From an uncultured Lachnospiraceae bacterium (GTDB lineage Bacteria; Bacillota; Clostridia; Lachnospirales; Lachnospiraceae), in contig CANQEC010000005.1 of NCBI GenBank assembly GCA_947594335.1, positions 1 through 25,277 on the forward strand: DNA of 25,277 nt, in the 5' to 3' direction. Numbering within the stretch: the first letter of the stretch is position 1; each line of letters begins with the position of its first letter. Positions 1 to 8,533 of this stretch are shown here, piece by piece. The translations under genes and the position numbers were made by a program. The notes beneath the pieces were generated by a model. It saw only the letters and a program-made list of their open reading frames with translations. It did not search any database and was not told the DNA's origin.

Positions 1-1926
1 GCATCCGTAATATCTCCGTCCCTTTTTCGTTTTTCGGATAACCAGTTCTCTGCCGCAGAGCGGACAGGGAACGCCGATCTTCTCGAGATACGGCTTTGTG
101 TTTCTGCACTCCGGGAAACCGGGGCACGCCAGAAATTTTCCGTGAGGCCCGTACTTGATCACCATATTCCGGCCGCACTCCTCGCAGATGACATCCGTCG
201 TTTCGTCCTCGATCGTGACCTTTTCCAGCGACTTCTCAGCCTCGGCTACGGCCTGTTCCAGATCCGGATAAAAATTCTCAACGACCGTTTTCCAGGGGAT
301 CACTCCTTCCTCAATCGAGTCAAGCAGCGATTCCATGTTTGCGGTGAAAGTAACGTCCACAATGCTTGGGAACGCTTCCTTCATCATATGATTGACCACC
401 TCGCCAAGCTCCGTCATGTACAGATTCCGGTTTTCCTTTGCCACATAACGTCTCGCAATGATCGTCGTGATTGTCGGGGCATAGGTGCTGGGACGTCCGA
501 TCCCCTGCTCCTCAAGCGCTTTTACAAGCGATGCTTCCGTATAATGGGCGGGCGGCTGTGTAAAATGCTGTTTCCCGTCAAAATCGCTCAGCTTCAGTTC
601 CATCCCTTTTTCCAGCCGGATGTCCGGGGAAGCAGATTCCTCTTTCTCCTCCCCGCTTTCCGTGTAGACGGACATAAATCCATCAAACAAAACGCGGGAG
701 GACGTCATCTGAAAACGGTACTCGCCCGCTTTGATTTTGACAGTCGTTGTTTCGTACCTTGCCGGAGCCATCTGGCTGGCGACGAACCTTTTCCAGATCA
801 GCTGATACAGCCGGAACTGATCTCTGCTGAGGGATTCCTTTACCAAAGCCGGCAGCCGTCTGATATCGGAGGGCCGGATCGCCTCGTGAGCGTCCTGAAT
901 TTTCTTTCCGTCTCCTTTTTTCTGATTCTCTCCCCCGAGATACGGTTCCCCGTACTGTTCTCTGATATATTCGGCGGCCGTTTTCTGGGCCTCCTCCGAG
1001 ATGCGGGTGGAATCGGTACGCAGATACGTGATCAGACCGGTCGTCCCTGTATCCTTCAGATCGATCCCCTCATACAGCTGCTGCGCGATCCGCATCGTCT
1101 TCTGCGTAGAAAAATTCAGCACGTTTGCCGCCTCCTGCTGAAGAGTACTTGTTGTAAACGGAAGCGGCTGTTTTTTCTGACGCTCTCCTCTTTTTACCTC
1201 GTCCGCCACAAAAGAAGCACCGGAAAGCTCCCGGATAATCTGGTCCAGCTGCTCTTTTGACGTAATAAGGATTTTTTTGTCCTTTCCGTAAAATCTGGCT
1301 GTCAGCGGGTGTTTCCCTTTCGCTTTGTCAGTCAGAAGCAGGGCATCGAGCGTCCAGTATTCCTGCGGGATAAAGGCGCTGATCTCATCTTCACGGTCGC
1401 CGATCATTCTCAGAGCAACAGACTGTACGCGCCCGGCGCTCAATCCCCGCTTTACCTTTTCCCAGAGAAGCGGGCTGATCTTGTAGCCCACCATGCGGTC
1501 CAGGATCCTTCTTGTCTGCTGCGCATCCACAAGGTTCATATCGATCTGGCGCGCATGCTTCAGAGAATCTCTGACCGCATTCTTCGTAATCTCATTGAAG
1601 GTGATCCGATTCTGTTTTTGGGGGTCAAGCTTAAGGGCCTCCGCGAGATGCCAGGATATTGCCTCTCCCTCGCGGTCAGGGTCGGTAGCCAGATAGACTT
1701 TATCCGCCTTTTTTTCTGCCTTGCGCAGTGCTGCCAGAATATCCCCCTTTCCCCTGATCGTAATGTACTTTGGTTCATAGCCGTGCTCTATATCGATTCC
1801 CATGCGGCTCTTGGGCAGGTCACGAACGTGCCCGTTGGAAGCGAGAACTTCATAGTTTGAGCCGAGGAATTTCTTAATCGTTTTAACCTTGGCTGGTGAC
1901 TCAACAATAACTAAATACTTTGGCAT
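1..1926 (-). CDS. topA: DNA topoisomerase I (type IA), 3' end cut by window edge
   Basis: Relaxes negatively supercoiled DNA by single-strand passage through a 5'-phosphotyrosine intermediate. The visible 642 codons start at ATG 1926 behind GGGAGG (about 8 nt spacing). The Toprim domain has VIVESPAKVKTI at residues 6-17 and the acidic triad DPDREGE at 82-88. The catalytic Tyr is residue 301 in LITYLRTDS. The C-terminal part contains CEECGRN and CPLCGRE, the start of the zinc-ribbon repeats. The reading frame is open to base 1 with no stop, so the end of the protein (further zinc ribbon) lies outside. It is the last visible gene of the comM-dprA-topA run, 41 bp after dprA, a common Firmicutes order. 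I see no defect in the visible part. Confidence 0.97.
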   Translation of the reverse strand, partial: MPKYLVIVESPAKVKTIKKFLGSNYEVLASNGHVRDLPKSRMGIDIEHGYEPKYITIRGKGDILAALRKAEKKADKVYLATDPDREGEAISWHLAEALKLDPQKQNRITFNEITKNAVRDSLKHARQIDMNLVDAQQTRRILDRMVGYKISPLLWEKVKRGLSAGRVQSVALRMIGDREDEISAFIPQEYWTLDALLLTDKAKGKHPLTARFYGKDKKILITSKEQLDQIIRELSGASFVADEVKRGERQKKQPLPFTTSTLQQEAANVLNFSTQKTMRIAQQLYEGIDLKDTGTTGLITYLRTDSTRISEEAQKTAAEYIREQYGEPYLGGENQKKGDGKKIQDAHEAIRPSDIRRLPALVKESLSRDQFRLYQLIWKRFVASQMAPARYETTTVKIKAGEYRFQMTSSRVLFDGFMSVYTESGEEKEESASPDIRLEKGMELKLSDFDGKQHFTQPPAHYTEASLVKALEEQGIGRPSTYAPTITTIIARRYVAKENRNLYMTELGEVVNHMMKEAFPSIVDVTFTANMESLLDSIEEGVIPWKTVVENFYPDLEQAVAEAEKSLEKVTIEDETTDVICEECGRNMVIKYGPHGKFLACPGFPECRNTKPYLEKIGVPCPLCGRELVIRKTKKGRRYYGC

Positions 1927-1967
1927 AACAGCACCCTCCCATGAAACATCCGGCGCCGTATCTCCGG

Positions 1968-3068
1968 TCATTTCACTTTCGCGTAATAATTCTTTGCCGT
2001 CTCTTTTACGAGCCCGTCAAGCTCCATTTTCAGAAGTATCCCTCCAAGCTCCGAAAGAGACAGACCTGTGCACGCCTGGAGCTCCCACAGGCTTCGGGCA
2101 TGCAAATTGAGATTACTATACACCAATTTTTCGGAGGGTGCAAGTGTCAGACAGATTGAATTTTCCGTTTTTTCCCACCCAGATTCGCCAAAAATACATT
2201 CTCTGAGCTGTTTCACAGATAAAAAGATGCCTGCTCCCTGGGAAATCAGTTCGTTGCAGCCCTCGCTTAACTCATCCCCAGCTCTCCCCGGAACCGCATA
2301 AACGTCCCGTCCCTGCCCGGCCGCATAGTCGGCTGTAATCAGGGAGCCGCTCCTTTTCCTGGCCTCAACTACAACGACAATGTCAGAAAGTCCGCTGATC
2401 AGCCGGTTTCTCACCGGGAAATGGGTTCGCAGAGGGGCCGCGTCCGGAGGAAATTCCGAGATAAGCCCTCCTCGCTGTTCCAGCTGTTCAAAAAGGAAGC
2501 GGTTTCCCGGAGGATAAATTTTTTTGATTCCGCATCCGAGCACACCGAAGCTTGAACCGCCGCTTTCGATGGCCATCATCTGCGCCGCCCCGTCGATTCC
2601 GTATGCGGCTCCGCTGATGACCTGTCCGCCGCAAAGCGCAGTCATGTGCGCGATCTGTTCCGCCGTCTCCCTGCCGTACCGCGTACACATCCGCGCCCCG
2701 ACTATCGCGACCGAACGTCTGTCTTTTAAGGGGAGAGAGCCCTTATAAAACAGGCCGTTTGGAGCATTTTCTATTGTCAGAAGATGATCGGGATACTTGT
2801 CGTTTTGCCGGCTGACAAACCGTATCCCTTTTTGGCACAGTTCCTCAAAAAACTGTTCCGGCGATTTTTCTTTCCGGAACAGCCGGACTTTTCCGATCCA
2901 GTTCCACCCCTCTTTTTCCAGCGCGTCCAGACTTTCCTTTGATGCTTTCCAGATTTCCCTGGGGCTGCCGTACCGGTCAAGAAGCGCCGTCTGGTGCGGC
3001 AGATACAGTCCCGGAATTCCGCAGAGCCATGCCCAGTATATTTCACTGCCGTCCGCCATGTCTTTCAT
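1968..3068 (-). CDS. dprA: DNA processing protein DprA (Smf)
   Basis: DprA binds incoming single-stranded DNA and loads RecA during transformation; it is also widespread in bacteria not known to be competent. The 366-residue product has an N-terminal helix-hairpin-like region (10-60), a Rossmann-type domain (about 118-285) with SVAIVGARMCTRYG, SGAAYGIDGAAQ, EFPPDAAPLRTHFPVRNR and VVVVEARKRSGSLITA, and a C-terminal winged-helix segment (about 310-366). The start was set at ATG 3068 because AAAAGGAGG lies directly upstream and family proteins begin just before the YWxWL segment; the longer open frame reaches 3179 and would overlap comM. The usual His of the GIDxxAH motif reads Gln (GIDGAAQ). 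It lies 89 bp downstream of comM and is probably co-transcribed with it. Confidence 0.95.
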   Translation of the reverse strand: MKDMADGSEIYWAWLCGIPGLYLPHQTALLDRYGSPREIWKASKESLDALEKEGWNWIGKVRLFRKEKSPEQFFEELCQKGIRFVSRQNDKYPDHLLTIENAPNGLFYKGSLPLKDRRSVAIVGARMCTRYGRETAEQIAHMTALCGGQVISGAAYGIDGAAQMMAIESGGSSFGVLGCGIKKIYPPGNRFLFEQLEQRGGLISEFPPDAAPLRTHFPVRNRLISGLSDIVVVVEARKRSGSLITADYAAGQGRDVYAVPGRAGDELSEGCNELISQGAGIFLSVKQLRECIFGESGWEKTENSICLTLAPSEKLVYSNLNLHARSLWELQACTGLSLSELGGILLKMELDGLVKETAKNYYAKVK

Positions 3069-3157
3069 CACTCCTCCTTTTCTGCTGCCTTTTTTTGCGT
3101 ACCGATCCTGCCTGGCGTGCGGAAAAGAGACATTTTCGATCTCTTCCCTTTTTGCTG

Positions 3158-4672
3158 TCACTCTTCCGGGCGGTAGCACACAGCCTCGCTCAGATGTCTG
3201 ATCAATATGTTCTCTTCCCCTTCCAGATCTGCAATCGTTCGGGCGACTTTCAGAATTCTGTGGTATGTGCGGGCGGTGAGACGTTTTTTCACAAATACGG
3301 ACCGCATCAGCTTTTCCCCCTCCTCATCCAGCCGGCAGTATTTTGCCACAGCTTCTGACGGAAGTTCTCCATTGAACCGGTACCTGCAGGCTGCATACCG
3401 CTCCGTCTGTATTTTGTGCGCCCGAAGTACGCGTTTTCGTATATCCTCCGAGCTCTCGCCGGATGTTTCGTCCTTCAGATCCTCGTAAGTTACGCTTCCC
3501 GCGCAGACATGGAGGTCTATCCTGTCAAGCAGAGGACGGCTGATTCTGTGCAGATACCTTCGGACTTCCCCTTCCGAACAGCGGCATCTCGTCCTGTCCG
3601 GATAATAACCGCATTTGCAGGGATTTCGTGATGCGACAAGAATAAAATCAGACGGGAAAACATAGGTGCCGCTGTTCCTCGTGATAGTCACTTCCCTGTC
3701 TTCAAGCGGCTGGCGCAGGATCTCCAGTGTTTCTTTTTGAAATTCCGGAAGTTCGTCGAGATAAAGCACACCTTTATGCGCAAGGCTGATTTCCCCCGGC
3801 CGGGGAATGGTTCCCCCTCCCGCCAGGCCCGCCGCGGAGACCGTATGGTGCGGCATCCGGAAGGGCCGCTCGCCAAGGATTCCCTCCTCGGGCAGAATAC
3901 CTGCTACGCTGTGGATCCTGGACACCTCCAGCGATTCATCGAGCGTCATCGGCGGAAGTATGGAGGGAATACGCCTGGCAATCATGGATTTTCCGGTCCC
4001 GGGAGGCCCGCTGATCAAAAGATTATGTCTTCCCGCCGCAGCGATCTCGGCAGCGCGGCGCACAGTCTCCTGTCCCTTTATGTCTGAAAAATTTTCCTTA
4101 TGATGATTTATGGCGTTCTGAAAAATTTCTTCTATATTAATGTCATAAGGCTCCAGCATTTTTGTACCGCAAAGATGGCGCACAACCTCGTCAAGGTCAT
4201 CCGCGCCGTACACACGTATTCCCTGAATTACAGCGCCTTCCCGCACATTTGCCGCCGGTATGATGCAGGAATGACAGCCGGCCAGCTTTGCCTCGCCGAC
4301 CATGCCGAGAATCCCGTGAATCCCTCTCAGCTTTCCGTTCAGACTCAGCTCACCGGCAAAAAAAATCCCGCTTACCGCTTTCTCCGGAATATACCCGTAT
4401 GCTGTCAGCATGGCCACAGCAACCGGAAGATCAAAACCGGAACCTGCTTTCCTGATATCGGCCGGTGAAAGATTTACCGTAACCTTTCTGGGTTCAGGAT
4501 TAATCCCTGAATTATGCAGCGCGGCTCTTACGCGTTCCTGCGCCTCCTTTACCTCGGAAGAAAGATATCCCACCATCGAGAATCCCGGGAGCCCATTTGA
4601 AATATCCACTTCCACGGAGATCAGCCTGCTCTCAATCCCACAGACTGCTCCGGAAATAACTGATGCAAACAA
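3158..4672 (-). CDS. comM: YifB/ComM-family Mg-chelatase-like AAA+ ATPase
   Basis: ComM is a hexameric AAA+ helicase that promotes branch migration of incoming DNA in transformation; related YifB proteins are found in most bacteria. The 504-residue product has an N-terminal ChlI-type domain (residues 1-170, GLPGFSMVGY, VNLSPADIRKAGSGFDLPVA), a Walker A motif SGPPGTGKS at 221-229, a Walker B motif GVLYLDE at 301-307, a four-Cys cluster (C352, C354, C363, C365) and a C-terminal ChlI_C domain. The start is taken as TTG 4672 because AAAGGAGG sits 7 nt upstream and this gives the standard N-terminus (M)FASVISGAVCGIE. The open frame runs upstream to 4891 but that stretch is an intergenic repeat and leader. 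It is the first gene of the comM-dprA-topA run. Confidence 0.95.
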   Translation of the reverse strand: MFASVISGAVCGIESRLISVEVDISNGLPGFSMVGYLSSEVKEAQERVRAALHNSGINPEPRKVTVNLSPADIRKAGSGFDLPVAVAMLTAYGYIPEKAVSGIFFAGELSLNGKLRGIHGILGMVGEAKLAGCHSCIIPAANVREGAVIQGIRVYGADDLDEVVRHLCGTKMLEPYDINIEEIFQNAINHHKENFSDIKGQETVRRAAEIAAAGRHNLLISGPPGTGKSMIARRIPSILPPMTLDESLEVSRIHSVAGILPEEGILGERPFRMPHHTVSAAGLAGGGTIPRPGEISLAHKGVLYLDELPEFQKETLEILRQPLEDREVTITRNSGTYVFPSDFILVASRNPCKCGYYPDRTRCRCSEGEVRRYLHRISRPLLDRIDLHVCAGSVTYEDLKDETSGESSEDIRKRVLRAHKIQTERYAACRYRFNGELPSEAVAKYCRLDEEGEKLMRSVFVKKRLTARTYHRILKVARTIADLEGEENILIRHLSEAVCYRPEE

Positions 4673-4692
4673 AAATATACCTCCTTTGTAAC

Positions 4693-4777
4693 CCGGGCAG
4701 GGGACGGTTTTGCCTCCTGCCCGTCCGCGCGGCCCAAATGCTGCGCCAGCAGCTGATTTCCCTGCCCAGCCTGCGCA
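4693..4777 (-). repeat. Intergenic repeat, copy A (comM leader)
   Basis: First of three related ~86-bp elements (others at 8388-8473 and 10092-10177), all in the same orientation. Common parts, read on the plus strand: a hairpin CCGGGCAGG...CCTCCTGCCCG, then CGCGCGGCC, then a small inverted repeat GCTGCGCCAGCAGC, and an end GCCTGCGCA. This copy lies in the predicted 5' leader of comM, ending just before its Shine-Dalgarno sequence. It is the most diverged copy; its first hairpin has one weakened arm (GGGCAGGGGACGG). Confidence 0.8.
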
Positions 4778-4949
4778 AAACACAGAAAAAGCTGCGCAAA
4801 ATTCCGCGCGGTTGATTATACAAAACAGAAAATGACCACGAAAACGAAAATGCCCGAATAATGAGCAGAATGACTGAAGCGATACAGCCATCAGAATGTC
4901 AAAAGATTTTGTTGAATAAGATTTAGATTAATTTTGTTTTATTTCCGTT

Positions 4950-4978
4950 ATATTATATTTCTTTTTGATTTTTGTCAA
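4950..4978 (-). promoter_or_regulatory. Sigma-A promoter for comM-dprA-topA
   Basis: Read on the minus strand: a perfect -35 TTGACA (4978-4973) and TAATAT at 4955-4950 after a 17-bp spacer. An overlapping TATAAT at 4957-4952 would give a 15-bp spacer. The position predicts a leader of about 270 nt before the comM TTG start, containing repeat copy A. Confidence 0.8.
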
Positions 4979-5113
4979 GGGATTTTTGAAAATTTCTCTT
5001 TTTTTCTTCTGAAAATTCTGCTAAAATATCAGTATCTGCTGCTGCAGCATCCTGTAAAACCACGGTTTTCCGGGAAATGCTCAGAAAATCCACAGGAAGA
5101 GTTGAGGTGTTCC

Positions 5114-5365
5114 ATGAAAAGGATGAGAAAGCTGAAACGTATTTTTGCTCTTGCCGGCGCTGTCATCCTCGCCGGTATGTACCTGATCGTTCTGATTCTT
5201 GGACTGACCGCCAGTCCGGCCGCGAAGAATATGCTCATGGCGGCAATCGCCTGCACCGTGATCATTCCCTGCCTGCTCTATGGGATGATGCTGCTCGCGC
5301 ATGTACTTGGAAATCACTGGGAATCCGACCAGGAAGAAGACAGGCCGAAATCCGATAAATCCTGA
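5114..5365 (+). CDS. Small hypothetical membrane protein with two predicted transmembrane helices
   Basis: The function is not recognised. The 83-residue product begins with a strongly basic segment (MKRMRKLKR), then has two hydrophobic stretches (about residues 10-33 and 40-65) and an acidic/charged tail rich in Glu, Asp, Ser and Lys. This suggests a two-helix inner-membrane protein; the positive-inside rule favours a cytoplasmic N-terminus. The start ATG 5114 has GAGGTG 4 nt upstream; a longer frame open to 4934 lacks a credible start and runs through AT-rich intergenic DNA. It is monocistronic, divergent from comM and convergent with purA, and ends 15 bp before a bidirectional terminator. 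I could not assign a family. Confidence 0.72.
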   Translation: MKRMRKLKRIFALAGAVILAGMYLIVLILGLTASPAAKNMLMAAIACTVIIPCLLYGMMLLAHVLGNHWESDQEEDRPKSDKS

Positions 5366-5379
5366 CACACCGGTATTGT

Positions 5380-5418
5380 AAAATCGAGCAGGAGGTGGTT
5401 TTCCTCCTGCCCGATTTT
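5380..5418. terminator. Bidirectional rho-independent terminator
   Basis: A 16-position stem, AAAATCGAGCAGGAGG (5380-5395) with CCTCCTGCCCGATTTT (5403-5418), has one A/C mismatch and loop TGGTTTT. The flanking A-run and T-run let it work on both strands: it ends the small gene on the plus strand and could catch purA read-through on the minus strand. The stem is nearly the same as that of the aroE/ftsZ terminator at 21995-22028. Confidence 0.88.
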
Positions 5419-5494
5419 CTGTTTTCTCCTACTCGATTGTTTTTGTCCGTTGCTTGATCCAATGCCATGGTGTTGGGATCAAAAGATGTCAGAC

Positions 5495-5526
5495 GGATTG
5501 TTCCGTGCTTCGCACTCCCACAATCC
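5495..5526 (-). terminator. Nested hairpin downstream of purA, possible terminator
   Basis: Outer arms GGATTGT (5495-5501) and ACAATCC (5520-5526) enclose an inner hairpin GTGC-TTC-GCAC (5505-5515). On the minus strand it is followed by a weak T-tract (TCTTTT) and lies about 45 nt after the purA stop. A second imperfect inverted repeat with TTGATC/GATCAA arms follows at about 5453-5481. It could be a purA terminator or mRNA 3'-end structure; the short T-run makes this uncertain. Confidence 0.5.
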
Positions 5527-5569
5527 TGCCATTTAGTTAACAGCCGAAAAAAGCGCAGGAACCATAAAC

Positions 5570-6844
5570 TTAACGATAAATAATATCTTTTCTGCCCGGT
5601 CCGTTCGACACCATCGTGATCGGGAAGCCAATCTGCTCTTCAATGAATTCGACATAGTTCCTGCAGTTTTCGGGAAGCTCCTCATACCTGCGGATCCCCC
5701 GGATATCCGTCTTCCATCCGGGAAGGATCTTGAACACCGGCTTTGCCTTCTCCAGCTTCGCCGTTGTCGGGAAGTCAGTCGTCACCTTTCCATCGATCTC
5801 ATAGCCTACGCAGACCGGAATTTCGTCAAGATATCCGAGGACATCGAGAACCGTGAACGCCACATCGGTCGTCCCCTGAATACGGCAGCCGTATTTCGAC
5901 GCCACACAGTCAAACCAGCCCATGCGTCGCGGTCTTCCGGTCGTCGCTCCGTATTCTCCTCCGTCTCCCCCCCGTCTTCTCAGTTCATCCGCCTCATCGC
6001 CGAAAATCTCACTGACAAAGGCGCCTGCACCGACGGCGCTTGAATACGCTTTGCAGACCGTGATGATTTTTTTGATCTCATACGGGGGGATTCCTGCCCC
6101 GATCGCTCCATAAGCCGCCAGGGTGGAGGAAGAGGTTACCATCGGATAAATTCCGTGATCCGGATCCTTCAGAGAGCCAAGCTGACCTTCAAGAAGAATA
6201 TTCTTTCCGGCCCTGATCGCCTCATACAGATAGGCGGACGTATCGCATACAAACGGCTCCACCATCTCGCGGTAGCTCTTCAATTCCGCAAGGATCTTCT
6301 CCGGCACAAGCGTCGGCTTGTGGTACAGATGTTCAAGCTGCACATTCTTGATTTCGCAGACACGCTGTACCTTCTCGGCGAGAAGCTCCTCATCGAACAG
6401 CTCGCTTACCTGAAAACCGATCTTCGCGTATTTATCGGAATAAAACGGAGCAATTCCGGATTTCGTCGAGCCAAACGACTTGCCGGCAAGCCGTTCCTCC
6501 TCGTACTGATCAAACAGGATATGATACGACATAACAATCTGCGCGCGGTCCGAGACGAGGATTTTCGGCATCGGAACATTGCGGTTCGTGATGCTTTTGA
6601 TTTCATCAAACAGCACCGGTATGTTCAAGGCCACTCCGTTTCCTATAATACTGGTCGTATGACTATAGAACACGCCGGACGGAAGCGTATGAAGCGCAAA
6701 TTTGCCGTAATTGTTCACAATCGTGTGTCCCGCGTTTGCACCTCCCTGAAACCGTACGATGATATCCGCTTTTTCAGCGAGCATATCCGTGATCTTACCC
6801 TTTCCTTCGTCGCCCCAATTGGCTCCTACGACTGCCTGTACCAT
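5570..6844 (-). CDS. purA: Adenylosuccinate synthetase
   Basis: Catalyses GTP-dependent joining of aspartate to IMP, the first step of the AMP branch. The 424-residue product starts at ATG 6844, 8 nt after AGGAGG; an upstream in-frame TTG at 6850 is only 2 nt from that site and is less likely. The N-terminal P-loop GANWGDEGKGK carries the catalytic Asp (residue 12), and NAGHT carries the catalytic His (residue 40). GATTGRPRRMGWFD is the conserved IMP/GTP region. The segment usually reading EGAQGT is here EGQLGS, so the canonical IMP-contacting Gln is shifted by one place. It is last in the purC-purF-purB-purA run, 93 bp after purB. Confidence 0.96.
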   Translation of the reverse strand: MVQAVVGANWGDEGKGKITDMLAEKADIIVRFQGGANAGHTIVNNYGKFALHTLPSGVFYSHTTSIIGNGVALNIPVLFDEIKSITNRNVPMPKILVSDRAQIVMSYHILFDQYEEERLAGKSFGSTKSGIAPFYSDKYAKIGFQVSELFDEELLAEKVQRVCEIKNVQLEHLYHKPTLVPEKILAELKSYREMVEPFVCDTSAYLYEAIRAGKNILLEGQLGSLKDPDHGIYPMVTSSSTLAAYGAIGAGIPPYEIKKIITVCKAYSSAVGAGAFVSEIFGDEADELRRRGGDGGEYGATTGRPRRMGWFDCVASKYGCRIQGTTDVAFTVLDVLGYLDEIPVCVGYEIDGKVTTDFPTTAKLEKAKPVFKILPGWKTDIRGIRRYEELPENCRNYVEFIEEQIGFPITMVSNGPGRKDIIYR

Positions 6845-6937
6845 AGACAATTCCTCCTAAATCCTTTCTTATGGTGAATGAATTTATTTTTCGTCACTTC
6901 GCGCCGGCTTCCGGACACGTCAGACGCTTATAATCCA

Positions 6938-8371
6938 TCAGACATTAATCTCTGCCCTGATTCCAAGAAGTTCCCTGTTCTGATCGAGTACCGGCCGAAT
7001 CACATCGCGCAGAAACGCTTCGACCTGCTCCTTTGACCGGCCGATATATCTGGCCGGCTGCATGGATGCCTTAAGATCCTCAAGCGACATGCAAAAAGAC
7101 GGATCCGCAGCAATCAGCTCAAGCAGATTATTTTCCCTGCCCTCTTCCTTGACATTCCTTCCGGCCTCCATCGAGAGCTCGCGGATCTTCTCGTGAAGCT
7201 CCTGCCGGTCTCCCCCGGCCTTTACGGCATCCATCATGATATTCTCCGTCGCCATAAACGGAAGCTCCGCCATCAGGTGCTTTTCAATCACCTTCGGATA
7301 TACCTTCAGGCCGTCCGTCACATTCAGACACAGATCAAGAATCCCGTCCACGGCCAGGAAACCCTCTGCCACCGAAAGTCTCTTGTTCGCGGAATCATCC
7401 AGTGTCCGCTCAAACCACTGGCAGGCTGAAGTGATCGCGGGATTCAAAGCGTCACAGATCACATACCTTGAAAGAGATGCAATGCGCTCGCTGCGCATCG
7501 GATTTCTCTTGTATGCCATCGCGGAAGAACCGATCTGCGTCTTCTCAAACGGCTCCTCCACCTCCTTCAGATGCTGCAGCAGGCGGATATCATTTGACAT
7601 TTTATGTGCGCTCGCCGCAATTCCGGCAAGAACATTCAGCACTCTCGTATCCGTTTTTCTGGAATATGTCTGCCCCGATACAGGCACACAGGCAGAAAAA
7701 CCCATTTTCTGCGCGATCATCGGATCGATCCGGTCAATCTTCTCCTGGTCTCCGTCAAACAGCTCCAGAAAACTCGCCTGCGTTCCCGTAGTTCCCTTTG
7801 AACCGAGCAGTTTCATCCCGGAAAGCACGTATTCAAGATCCTCGAGATCCATCAGAAACTCCTGCATCCAGAGTGTCGCCCTCTTGCCGACCGTCGTCGG
7901 CTGCGCAGGCTGAAAATGCGTGAATGCCAGCGTCGGCTGATCCTTATATTTATCCGCAAATTTCCCCAGCTGGGCAATCACATTGACCAGCTTTTTCTTT
8001 ATAAGACGAAGGGCTTCCGTCATAACAATAATATCCGTATTATCCCCGACATAGCAGGAAGTCGCTCCGAGATGGATGATCGGCTTCGCCTTGGGGCACT
8101 GGATCCCGTACGCATAGACATGCGACATCACATCGTGACGGACAATCTTCTCCCTTTCCCTTGCCACCTCGTAATTGATATCGTCCCTGTGGGCCTTCAG
8201 TTCCGCGATCTGCTCATCCGTGATCGGAAGGCCGAGTTCCTGCTCTGTTTCGGCCAGAGCGATCCAGAGCTTTCTCCATGTGCGGAACTTCATATCCGGC
8301 GAAAAAATGTACTGCATTTCCTTGCTCGCGTACCGCTCTGAGAGCGGACTCTGATATCTGTCTGTGCTCAT
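6938..8371 (-). CDS. purB: Adenylosuccinate lyase
   Basis: Removes fumarate from SAICAR and from adenylosuccinate, so it acts in both the common purine pathway and the AMP branch. The 477-residue product belongs to the fumarase/aspartase superfamily: the signature loop GSSAMAYKRNPMRSERI is at 281-297 with the catalytic Ser in the SS pair, and conserved THFQPAQPTT at 151-160 carries the general-acid His. The start ATG 8371 is preceded by AAGGGAGA. Repeat copy B abuts this ribosome binding site on the upstream side. The length is normal for the long bacterial PurB type. Confidence 0.96.
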   Translation of the reverse strand: MSTDRYQSPLSERYASKEMQYIFSPDMKFRTWRKLWIALAETEQELGLPITDEQIAELKAHRDDINYEVAREREKIVRHDVMSHVYAYGIQCPKAKPIIHLGATSCYVGDNTDIIVMTEALRLIKKKLVNVIAQLGKFADKYKDQPTLAFTHFQPAQPTTVGKRATLWMQEFLMDLEDLEYVLSGMKLLGSKGTTGTQASFLELFDGDQEKIDRIDPMIAQKMGFSACVPVSGQTYSRKTDTRVLNVLAGIAASAHKMSNDIRLLQHLKEVEEPFEKTQIGSSAMAYKRNPMRSERIASLSRYVICDALNPAITSACQWFERTLDDSANKRLSVAEGFLAVDGILDLCLNVTDGLKVYPKVIEKHLMAELPFMATENIMMDAVKAGGDRQELHEKIRELSMEAGRNVKEEGRENNLLELIAADPSFCMSLEDLKASMQPARYIGRSKEQVEAFLRDVIRPVLDQNRELLGIRAEINV

Positions 8372-8387
8372 TCAATTCTCCCTTCCG

Positions 8388-8473
8388 TCGAGCAGGAGGC
8401 GGTTTTCCCTCCTGTTCGCCCGCGCAGTCCGCATGCCGCATCAGCAGCTGTTTCCCTTACACGGGCCTGCGCA
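8388..8473 (-). repeat. Intergenic repeat, copy B (purF-purB)
   Basis: 86 bp, alignable without gaps to copy C at 10092-10177, with about three quarters of positions matching by eye. It contains the hairpin GAGCAGGAGG...CCTCCTGTTC, then CGCGCAGTCC, CATCAGCAGC and GCCTGCGCA. It fills most of the 162-bp gap between purF and purB, and its hairpin ends a few nt upstream of the purB Shine-Dalgarno sequence. Confidence 0.87.
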
Positions 8474-8533
8474 TAAGCCAGACGAAACGCGTCCCGCAAG
8501 TTCCGTCCGGCCACACCTTGCTTCGTACAGCCG

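Larger units (their letters stand above)
4673..5113. other. 441-bp non-coding region between comM and the small membrane protein gene
   Basis: This divergent intergenic region holds, from comM outward, the comM ribosome binding site, repeat copy A (4693-4777), an untranslated leader, an AT-rich minus-strand promoter (4950-4978) and the upstream region of the plus-strand small gene. On the plus strand a TAAAAT at 5022-5027 could be a -10 box but I find no convincing -35 in front of it. No further gene is supported here; the open frames are extensions of neighbours or shadows. Confidence 0.75.

Noticed and set aside
142..1260. Plus-strand open frame antisense to topA
   Set aside because: The minus-strand frame encodes clear topoisomerase motifs including the active-site Tyr; the antisense translation is not protein-like.
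4673..4891. N-terminal extension of ComM in the same frame
   Set aside because: It covers an intergenic repeat and a leader, has no similarity to ComM, and the TTG with an ideal ribosome binding site lies at the family start.
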